Shown: one piece after another, positions 1 through 10,900 of the stretch | Layout: each line of letters begins with the position of its first letter | Position numbering within the stretch: the first letter of the stretch is position 1 | From: Doris montereyensis | Lineage: Eukaryota; Mollusca; Gastropoda; Nudibranchia; Dorididae | Direction of reading: 5' to 3' | DNA: 64,000 nucleotides | Assembly (NCBI GenBank): GCA_037039925.1 | Contig: JAXRKP010001365.1 | Coordinates: forward strand, 63,501 to 127,500 | The notes under the pieces: generated by a model | What the model was told of the DNA's origin: nothing | Seen by the model: only the letters and a program-made list of their open reading frames with translations | Database searches by the model: none | Program-made: the position numbers and the translations under genes

Positions 1-605
1 ATTCAGTGGCAGGCTTCAGCAATCGTGTGGTGTTCAATATATACTATCTCATTTAGTGGCAGGCTTCAGCAATTGTGTGGTGTTCAATATATACTATCTC
101 ATTTAGTGGCAGGCTTCAGCAATTGTGTGGTGTTCAATATATACTATCTCATTTAGTGGCAGGCTTCAGCAATCGTGTGGTGTTCAATATATACTATCTC
201 ATTTAGTGGCAGGCTTCAGCAATTGTGTGGTGTTCAATATATACTATCTCATTTAGTGGCAGGCTTCAGCAATCGTGTGGTGTTCAATATATACTATCTC
301 ATTTAGTGGCAGGCTTCAGCAATCGTGTGGTGTTTAATATAAACTATCTCATTCAGTGGCAGGCTTCAGCAATTGTGTGGTGTTTGATATAAACTATCTC
401 ATTCAGTGGCAGGCTTCAGCAATTGTGTGGTGTTTGATATAAACTATCTCATTCAGTGGCAGGCTTCAGCAATTGTGTGGTGTTTGATATAAACTATCTC
501 ATTCAGTGGGAGGCTTCAGCAATTGTATGGTGTTTGATATAAACTATCTCATTCAGTGGGAGGCTTAGGCAATTGTGTGGTGTTTGATATAAACTATCTC
601 ATTCA
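1..605. repeat. 50-bp tandem repeat (about 12 copies)
   Basis: Unit of 50 bases beginning ATTYAGTGGCAGGCTTCAGC and ending in TACTATCTC or AACTATCTC, repeated head to tail from the left edge of the window. Copies 1-6 share the TTCAATATATACT form. Copies from about 300 onward share TTTGATATAAACT, so the array has two sub-families arranged in blocks. The array probably continues beyond the window. Confidence 0.97.
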
Positions 606-627
606 GGTGGGCAAGCTTGGAAGAACC

Positions 628-1070
628 CTCCATACTTTTTTTCAATATTTCATTCATCTTTTAAAGTTTTCCTCCATACACTTTTTCAATATTTCATTCA
701 TCGTTTTAAACCTTTTTCCTCACACTTTTTCAATATTTCATTCATCGTTTTAAACCTTTTTCCTCACACTTTTTCAATTTCATTCATCGTTTTAAACCTT
801 TTTCCTCACACTTTTTCAATATTTCATTCATCGTTTTAAACCTTTTTCCTCCATACACTTTTTCAATTTCATTCATCGTTTTAAACCCTTTTCCTCCATA
901 CACTTTTTTCAATATTTCATTCATCGTTTTTAAACCTTTTTCCTCCATACACTTATTCAATATTCCATTGATCGTTTTAAACCCTTTTCCTCCATACACT
1001 TTTTCAATATTTCATTCATCGTTTTAAACCTTTTTCAATATTTTATTCATCGTTTTAAACCTTTTTCTGG
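628..1070. repeat. T-rich minisatellite, unit about 41-47 bp
   Basis: About ten copies of a unit containing TTTCAATATTTCATTCATCG followed by TTTTAAACC and TTTTTCCTCCATACAC. Copies differ in the presence of CATACA and in T-run length. It directly follows the 50-bp array and is unrelated to it in sequence. Open frames here on both strands are repeat artefacts. Confidence 0.93.
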
Positions 1071-1339
1071 AGAGAAGGAAAGCAATGAGGTGCTGGTGAT
1101 AGGGAGACAGGATAAATAAAACGAAATTACACATTTCCCTGATGCTACAATTCAATATATAGACAGGCTTGCCCGCAGAAAATGTTTTTAAAATTTCAAA
1201 CATCTCTATATAAATGAAAATATCATAGACATTGCACCTTAATTAGCATTGGGGAGTTTAGAGGGCAGTAAGCTACTAATAGACAATATTTCTCATTACC
1301 ATTTTAAAAATCTAGAACAAAAAGTAAAATGATCATTTC

Positions 1340-1640
1340 AGCGTTGAAAGTCGCAAATCGTGTAAGTCTAAAATTAGTAACACCTTTTTTCTCTTGCTAT
1401 TTTAACATTAGGAAACCCCTATGCTTCGTCTACTTAGGACTCCGTGGCAGTAGAATCAATAGAAACCAGTATAATAACCATATGAGCAATCTGTGTATCC
1501 CTATTGGGTCTAATTTTGTTACACTTGCAAACCGTGCATGTCTGTGAAAATAGATTAAAAAGTACAGCATCTTTTTCTTTGATTTTCTCAAAACATCCGA
1601 AATTGGACTCGACACAGTTTGCGACTTTTACCGTTGATAT
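1340..1640. mobile_element. MITE family M1, copy 1 (terminal inverted repeats)
   Basis: The left end contains AAAGTCGCAAATCGTGTAAG and the right end, read on the minus strand, contains AAAGTCGCAAACTGTGTCGAG, so the ends are inverted repeats. The body matches 25335-25550 (same orientation) and 36137-36406 (opposite orientation), with shared blocks such as TCTATTGATTCTAC/GTGGCA and TTTGATTTTCTCAAAACATC. About 300 bp with no coding capacity, so it is a non-autonomous DNA element. It sits at the 3' end of MRPS15 and abuts its last coding exon. Confidence 0.8.
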
Positions 1641-1691
1641 CAACAGACTATACACAAAATTAAATAACAAGACATGAGTCCAAATTTTTAC

Positions 1692-1921
1692 CCTAAATTC
1701 CTCCAATTTTTTTCTCTGTTCCATCAAAGTTTCCTCTTTGGTTGCTTCTCTTATATTGTGTTTCCAGCCTTTGAAATCTTCCCTGTCTTTTGGGACGACG
1801 TAGCGAATCTTCAGTTCTCGCAAAAGCCACTCAAGCGTTGATAATCCAACTGGCGCAATTGGTTGAGAAGTCTTCGACGTCTGAAGATGGTTTTCAGTAA
1901 CCAAATTTTGTTTCCTTTATC
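1692..1921 (-). CDS. MRPS15: MRPS15 exon 7, with a one-base frameshift
   Basis: Acceptor AATTTTGCAG. The first frame reads DKGNKIWLLKTIFRRRRL, then NQLRQLDYQR. The continuation EWLLRELKIRYVVPKDRED is one frame over. Adding one base within the A run at 1833-1834 (T on the coding strand) rejoins them and also makes the exon length a whole number of codons. Beyond EQRKKLEEFR the family match ends. Confidence 0.85.
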
Positions 1922-4900
1922 CTGCAAAATTCACAGAAAACAAAAAATTTATTAGATACAAACCAAGGTGCAAAGAAATAAAGACATAAGATTTTACAGT
2001 AGAATTTGAATGGTTGTGGTTTAAAACTCACTTAAACAGTTTTTCTTTTTTAATTCCCATTTTATGATCAAGTTCTTTTTTATGAAGGCTTCCTGATTTT
2101 TTTTATGTACATATGTGCACTTTTGTCTATGTGCTGTTGTTTGAGAGAATTTTTTTCATATTAATTTACTTAAAAGAAATGATAAAATGACTTCAAAAGC
2201 AAATGCTTAATATTTCCTTCACATTTCAGCTCCAGGACAGGTTGTTTTTTTAACATTCAGATGGCATTTTCTTGCTATGAAATATGGTTTCTAAACCCAC
2301 AACTCTAGCTAGCTTAACAAGTGACCATTGTAATTCTGTATCACATGAGCCCTGAAGTATAATAATAATATTAATATAACAATAATAATAATAACTATGA
2401 TGATAACAATACCACTGCTACTACTTCTACTACTACTACACCTCTGGAAGAAAAGTTCTACGGCCCCATGGAGAGTCTACAAAAGGCTATGCACTTCATG
2501 GAGACAGTCTTCATCTTGATCTGACCCGCTGGCAGAAAGATCCAGCAAGAGAAACCCACGTTTAACATGAATACATTATTTTATTTTTTTAAACATAAAT
2601 CAGCGAAATATCTACGTGTCCCTGTTGGGATTGCAAGTCCAGACCTCCAGTTTGCACAGTAGGCACCAGAACTCAGGACAACGCTTCCCACCCTCCTCCA
2701 TGCGCAAGACAAGACCAGACAAACTCACAAGAAAAGTATTTCATCACATTTGACATACCACTCTTATCCTGATACAATAAGGAATCATCTGACGAATTCT
2801 CAATGTCCTCATTGCAACTGAAAGTAGAATGCATCCTTTAATTAGTAATATGGGACAAAGATTTTATTGAGAATAATTTTGCAACAACAGTCAATGTATT
2901 TTTCCCTCAGCAAAGTAAAGCTGATCATGAAGCGTTGTAATTAATAATATGGGACAAAGATTTTACTGAGAATAATTTTGCAACAACAGTCAATGTATTT
3001 TGCCCTCAGCAAAGAAAAGCTGATCATGAAGCGTTGTAGTGAAAGCGTAATTTTGCGAGTTTGTACTCACAACGACACTGGTTCAAACTCCATGGCTGGC
3101 CCAGGTGTTTTTTCCACAACATTGTACTGTTAGGAAAGGTACTCCATTCCACTTTTCTCACTTGACTCAGGTGTGAATGAGAACCTGGCCATAGGTAGAG
3201 AAAGATATTCTCATAGCATTATTACGAAGAGTTTGACAGGCTACCGGGAAGTTGTGAAGGACTTTGAATGAAATAGCCTACTGGGGGTAAATGATGTATA
3301 GTCGGTCAGCATGCACTTGTGCGGAGATACAGACTATCAATCCATCTTTATCTTTTATAATGATACCTCTAGTAAAAGTAAAGCTTCTGCCGGGCCTTGT
3401 GGTCCCTGGAGAGCTGTTATGTCACACACAATAGGCAGAACACACACAATAGGCAGAACACACACAATAGGCAGAACACACACAGGGCGACGATTTGTTA
3501 CTGGCTTTAACCTTCCAGCTGTTACCAAATCCCATTCATACCAATAAAGGAAGAAAACTGTGATAAGTAACTTTCTTAAGAACACAACATTTGACCCAGT
3601 GAACTTTGGATTTAAACCAATCATCTCACATCCATGACAGATAGTCTCCTAATTAACCATCAATACTCTAGACTACCAGTGGCGTCGGTGGCCGAGCGGT
3701 CAGGCTTGTGGACTAGGGATCATTAGGTCCCGAGTTTGAATCTTAGCAAAGCCAGGTCCGACGTTGTGTTCCTTGGGAAAGACGCGTAACACGCATTTTC
3801 CCCACTCTTCCCAGGGTGCAAATGGGTACAAGCCCTAACCCAGGAGTAAATACCTGCGGCAGACTAGCGTCCTGGCCAGGAGGTGATTATTGTCACCTGT
3901 TCTGCTTCACGCTATAGAAACCGGGATAGGCTTTGGCTCTATAGGCCTTGAAGGAACTTTTTTTTTACTCTAGAGTACCAGTACATTTCCTTCAAATGTG
4001 GCTAGCTTTCATAAGATTGTTTTTTGGGTTTAACATTTCTTTTATACGAATGACCCACAAATTAACTGGCTAACTCTGAATTTGAAAATGACAAAAAAGT
4101 ATGTGTTGCACATATTATTGAAATAAATGAATCTCCTTTTCCTAAAAAAAAACAATATTCCCCCTTCATTCTATACAAAATGTAAATATCTCAGTTCTCC
4201 AAAACTTATTATTAGCGAACTGGACTCTATTTGAAACCAATATTCCCCCTTCATTCTATACAAAATTTAAATATCTCAGTTCTCCAAAACTTATTATTAG
4301 CGAACTGGACTCTATTTGAAAAACAACCATCGTTCACAAGAAAAAAGTTTACATGCAAGGGATTGTTTGTTTCTTTGAAGCAAACTTTGTCCATCATGGC
4401 AGTGATCTCAGGGTGCAAAGGACTGCATAGAAAATTAATTATCTACATAAAACAGAATAACCAAAAGAAATGACTGTATGTGAGATTCAACACTTGACAT
4501 ACTTACTCTCCATTTCAAGTTCAGAATCTGGACCAAACAATTCAATGATTCTGTTTTCCACAAGCTGCTTTAGATGCTTGTTTTGTTGCGACTGTGAAAA
4601 TCATGAATAGCATTGGGGTTTATTTCACATCAATCATTCAAATCTTTAAAATAGAACAAACAGGCTTACTTCAATCAAGGGTCATCAATTTTATATTAAA
4701 AAATGGATTTTTGTAGTGACAAATGCTAAGAGGTATTAAAATCGCATCACATTTTTAATGTTGTATTTCTATGTGACAATTGATGTTTCTTTGCTTTTTT
4801 TATTATGGTATTTCATAAAGTAGTTTATTGACTTTCTACAGAAAAAAAAAAAGTTGAGATGAATATGAAAGGATTCATTTTTCATGTAAAAAATTCCATG

Positions 4901-7900
4901 CAAATCCGTTCTTTCTTTATCAGTTCCCATTCTACCTTCGGTGTATGGGTTTTAGATGCCCGAAATGATCTTTCTCTAGGATACCCTGTCCTGGCATTTT
5001 CTGTTTCCTTCCAAAAAAGTTAAATTTCTTTGAGTTAATGCCTTTTTTATATCTTCTTCCTACTTTCTCCGAGGTCTGCCTTTTGGTCTTTTACCTTGAG
5101 CTTTAGCATTGTATACTGATTTAGCTATTCTATTGTCATTCATTCTGTTAACATGCCCAAACCATCTCAGTTAATTCATTTCTATCTTAATTTTTATGCT
5201 ATCTGCTGTGGTTTGATCTCTTATTGTTGTGTTTCTGATTTTATCTCTTTTAGTTTTCCTACTACTCTTCTTAGATATTTCATTTCGGCTGCCTGTACTC
5301 TACTGTATTCCCTACTGTCTAAGGTCCAGGTTTCGCTGTCATAGAGGAGAGTAGGACAATAAATTCAATAAATTGTATTGTACACTGCCATTTTGGTTTT
5401 TGTTGACAATTCTTGTTTACCTACAAATGCCTTTCCTAGATGGTTATATATTGCACTTGCCTTTTGGATTCTCTGCTGATTTCTTCTCTTAGCTTTCCCT
5501 CTGAGTTAATCATTACTGCTAAGTAATTGTAGCTTTGAACATGTTCTAAATTCTCCCTGCCTAATTTAAGATTTTGTATTTTAGCTTCCCTAGTTACTAG
5601 CATAGTTTTGGTTTTCTTTGCATTTACTTTTCATTCCTCGTTTATTTAATTCATTATTTATTATGTTCTGGAAGGATTATGTAATTGTTGAAAATACTTT
5701 CTCCACGTTTCCATGATTTCTCTGTCTCCTTTCATTATTTCTCCTTTGGCGTTCTTAATTTGTCGTATTGGGCATGCTTTGGTCTTTCTCATGCTCTTCA
5801 TTGCTCCCCAGAACAACTTTTGATTTCCTTGATAGTTTTCTTGAAGTCTTTGTCCAAACTCTTCCAACTGGCTGTTTTGCTTTCCTAACTTCCTCTTTGA
5901 CAAAAGTTTTTTTACTCATATAATCTATAATATCCTGTCGTCTCTTTGTTTGCAAGTATTTCTTCTAAGCATCCTTCTTTTCTTTGATCTTAGTCTTGAC
6001 ATTCTCATTCCACCATGCTGTTCTTTTCCTATCTCCTTTAATTTGTTTCCTACCACAGACCTCTTCAGTACAACTGAGGAGTGTTTCTTTATATATTTGC
6101 CACTTTTCTTCTATTGTGCTATCCTTCAGATCCATCTACCTTTCACTGATAGATCTTTTTATCCTCGATTTGTATATCTGTTTTACAATTGGTTGATTTA
6201 ATTCTTCTATTTTGAGTTTAGTAGCTTTCTTCTCTTTCCTTTTCTGTTTGTTTTCTTCAGTTAATAATCTCATTTTGGCTATTACTAGGTGATGATCACT
6301 AAATATTTCAGCTCCTCTGCTTACTCTAGCATCCATTGTACTGTAAAAAAGGAGCTGCTAACTATTATGTAGTCTATGATTGACTTTTCACATCTGTCTT
6401 CATTTATCTTGTATATTTGTGGATATCTTTGTGAGGAAAAATGTGTTAGCTATTTTCATGTTATTCTTTAGGCAAAAATCTATTAGTCTCTCTCCATTTG
6501 GAGAAGTTGTTGTCTCTCCTTCTTTGCCTCTTACTGGTAGGCCTACATTGATCGTGTTCTCTAGCTGTGGGGTCAACGGCTGTTAATGGCATTGAAATTG
6601 AAACATCAACTTGCAATCGTATTTTCATTCCTTTTACAGTCTGCAGACGGTGAAAAAAGATCGACTTGAAAGGCATGTTACTTAAGTTGATGTTGACTTA
6701 AGCAGTTTTTTATTAACTGAAAAATGTGCAGGGGATGGGACCGTCACAAAAACATTGACTTAGATCAAAATCGACTTATGCAACATCCACTGTAATAATA
6801 ATAATGTTTGGATTTATACAGCGCACTATACATAGGAATGCTCTAAGTGCTTTACAATTGATAACAAGTTCACAAATATATCTCTCTCTCGAAAACAAGA
6901 AGAAAATGTGTCTTTAACATTTGCTTAAAGGAAAAGTGTTTTGGCTATTCTTGATGGCGGTTGGAAGAGAGTTCCAGATTTTGGGTCCATTGAATGAGAA
7001 GACATTTTGGCCTAATTTTGTGCTTGGAATAGGTGTTTTAAGGAGGAATTTACTCTCAAGACACGTGCTGGTATTTATTTGACAGGGATTTGTTACGACT
7101 CTGACTCTGCCTAGCGCTGAGTGATGTAAGAGGCAGAAGGCAAAGTGTTTCTTGTAAACATGCACACACTTGTGTAGGAAAAAACAAGAAAGAAAAATAA
7201 GCTGGTCACTCTGATGCATGTCTGTACAAAAGGGTACATCTAAACCTAGATTTAAAATCCTTTTTACATTGGTAACAATGCTAGAGAGTTTTGAAAGAGA
7301 AAGGGGGCTACAAGAGGCGTATTGTTTTGTGTTATTTTCTATTATTTTATTTGCTTTTTTTCTCGAAATGTTATTTTGTCACTCACATTAATGTTCGATC
7401 TCCTCCGTTTTATACCGACCAAATGGTACACAGATTCCTCTTGTTAATATAGAAAATGTCACGTCAGATTTTTATAATATCTTTGTTGTAAACGACAAGA
7501 AAATAGTATTGGCTACGAAAAATAACATCTTTTTCAACCTCTTTTCAATGCGTTTCTATAAGAATATTTCAGATGATGTTTGTCACTCACCACTGAAGCA
7601 AATTCAAAGGAGGTCAACTTTCTGATGTTGTCATCCCTTTAAAAAGACAAGAATATGTAAAGTAAAATATCTCACTTTTCAAATATTAAACTGAAACTAA
7701 AAACAAGTTTTAAAACAAAAGACCAGTAAAAATAGTTTTACGGCAAGACATATATATGGCTAAACGTAAGTAAATGCCAGCATGAAAACAACAGTCATTT
7801 GAATCAATCGTCTTGTTCTCACCTTAAAATTCAATTACACTTCATCGACTACTCAGCTATTTCTATTTCAAAACCTGAAGCTTATCATTTTTTAAGATCA

Positions 7901-10900
7901 AAAATAGTAAATTCCAGGTTTATTGACACTTATTAGCAATCAGGGTTTATGAACAAAATACACTTCATGACCAGACATCACTTACATGCCTTCCTCCAAA
8001 TCAATGTATGGATGCAGCAGAACGTTTTTATCAATTTCTGGGAGAGTCGTAGATCACCTGGTGAAATAAAGGAAGTTGGTAATGACTTTAATAGATCATT
8101 ATTGTTGATTTCAATTATTATTCTTGATATTCTTAAACGCTTGAAAGATGTCAATCTGTTTGACACATTCCAAATAATGCCACTTGGAGATGTCAATTTG
8201 TTTGACACATTCCAAATAATGTCACTTGGAGATGTCAATCTGTTTGAAACATTCCAATTAATGCCACTTGGAGATGTCAATTTGTTTGACACATTCCAAA
8301 TAATGTCACTTGGAGATGTCAATTTGTTTGACACATTCCAAATAATGTCACTTGGAGATGTCAATCTGTTTGACATATTCCAAATAATGTCACTTGGAGA
8401 TGTCAATCTGTTTGACATATTCCAAATAATGCCACTTGGAGATGTCAATCTGTTTGACATATTCCAAAATGCCAATCTACACAGCAGAGTAGCACATCGT
8501 GGTCCCATACTTACGAAACGCATAAAAAATTGTTTGTTTTGGCATGGTGTGAAGAGCATTTGGCATGGTGTGAAGAGCAATTGGCATGGTGTGAAGAGCA
8601 TTTGGCATGGTGTGAAGAGCAATTGGCATGGTGTGAAGAGCATTTGGCATGGTGTGAAGAGCATTTGGCATGGTGTGAAGAGCATTTGGCATGGTGTGAA
8701 GAGCATTTGGCATGGTGTGAAGAGCATTTGAGGTGGAGAAGGAAGCAATGAAACAGTGTTCTTTTCTCAGATGAATCCTGGTTTTGTATTGATCGTCTTC
8801 ATAGAAGAGAAAGGATGTGGCCGATGCCAAGGAGACAGGTTTGCAGACGCATGTGCCAGGCAGCACATTAGATAGGGACGATGCAGCGTCATGCTATGAG
8901 GTAGATTCTAATGGCTTTAGGTACACCTTTGGTGTTAATCGTTAGCAACTAAACAGCAAATATTTATGTTGAAACAGTTTTGCAATGGTAGTCTCATTTT
9001 TCAGAGACAATATTTATGACATGCACCAGGCTTTATCAACTAGACAATGCTAGACCTCACATGGCAAGAATTGCGACTAACTTTCTACAGCAGTACAATA
9101 TCCCACTTCTCATTTGGCTTCCTTTATCGCCCAATCTCTCGCCGATTGAACATCTTTGGAAGATTCTCAGCCGCAGACTACAAGCACGAGTACCCGTCCG
9201 ACCACAAGGATGAAACTCACAGATGCATTAAATGAAGAATGGCAAAACATTCCACATAGACAAATCAAGCGTCTTAATGCAAGCATGCGACGGAGATGAC
9301 TTTTGCCTGTATCCAGCAACGCAGAGGACACATACATTACTAATATTTATGATTGACGAGCCTGTGCAAATTTAAAAAATGGGGTGAGTAAAATTATTCT
9401 CAACTTTGGTAAGACGTAAAGCAATGAAATTTCCTAGATGTGTAGAAAAGTGACTAAAACATCAATGTACAATTCTTATACAATCGATTCAGTAGTTTAC
9501 TTTCAACTCACGAAAATAGAAATGTTTATTTTCTTTTGTCTGCGTATAACACATTTAAAAGAATCATGAATGCAAGCACTAAAAGCTTAGTCCCAATTGA
9601 AACTATACAATGATTGATAGTAAAAATGTCCCTCAATACAAACACTCAATTTACCTGAATATTCAAAATGGGTGATTTTTTGTGGCTTAGGCTTCACTTT
9701 CCTTCCATAATGTCTGAATTGTATCAAACACCAAGGTACTGAAATTGAATGAAAAAAATGAGATTTCACAAGATGACAATTTGCCTCAAGTAATGTAACT
9801 ATAGTGTTATCAGCAGCCCAGGCAGTGGGCAGGTGTTTGCACCTGTACACCATTTGTGTGACCTAGTTTCCAAGTGACCAAACAGCCGGCGCAGGGCGAT
9901 CGGACAGGCAACAAACTGACTGAACAGCCCAGAAATGCCAATTTTTTTTTCTAATGAAAAAAAGATACAAGTAGGAATGTCATCCTTTGCCTTTGGCATT
10001 GTAAAATAGCAGATCTAGAGATAACTCCTGACATACTTTTAAAACCATGCGACATTCAGTCGAAACCCAGTGAAAAAAAAAAAAAGGGGGCAAGGAGATT
10101 CAGAGGCCCCCCCCCCCTGAATAAAAATCAGAAGATAGAATAGATACATTAACTATTTTAATACTCAATAAAATACGGCCATCACTATTCGTCATTAATG
10201 ACGGATGGACATCGCTTCTATTCATCATTAAATGAAGGGAGTGCGTCATTTATTTGGTTCGCATTAAGTGTTATATAAATACTATTAGTCCATAATGACG
10301 AATGATGGTCCTCAGCATGATCCCAGTTAAATTAGGAATAGACTTTGTATTTTTGTAAAGACTAATTTATAAATTTTAACATCTAATGATAATACCTCGT
10401 TATTATTTGACATATTTTCATTATTTCCCCCTGGTTTTAACAAATTACAGATGAATGTGGTCGATGGGAACAATTCAACATTAGATATAGAGTAGATGTG
10501 GCATGCGTGATTTGATCTACATATATCTCTCACTCAGTCTTTATGTGTTTGTGTGTCTCTCTCTGTGTCTTTCTCTCAGTCATTTATAAATGTGTCTCTT
10601 TCCCTTTTCATCTTTTTTAGCCAAAGGTATTGTGTTTTGGGCAGTGGGCAGGTAAGCACCTGTATGGGGGAGTAGATGATCCTGCCCTCGAGATTCCTGC
10701 TGCCTTGCAGGTGGGTCTTGGATGACCAAAGGCTAAGGGAGTTAACCCTGACAAAATAACACATTTATGGATTCAGTTGCAAAGGCATCCTCAAAAATAA
10801 AGAAATTGAATGTAGGTATGTGGAAGTTCAAACCAGTAAATGTATCAATGCTTTCATTTACCGATGATTTAGTTCTTTTTGGAAAATCAACATTATGAAA

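Noticed and set aside
2759..2817. Alternative MRPS15 exon 6 frame (CNEDIENSSDDSLLYQDKSG)
   Set aside because: Needs a different exon 5 donor and loses the S15 helix match; the chosen frame fits both neighbours.
8038..8057. Upstream acceptor TTTCACCAG for MRPS15 exon 3
   Set aside because: It yields either an in-frame TGA or a phase that creates a stop in exon 4.
7949..8748. Long open frames of about 256-260 codons on both strands
   Set aside because: They are the 42-bp and 21-bp minisatellites, whose unit lengths are multiples of three. The region is spliced out of MRPS15 and frames are open on both strands.
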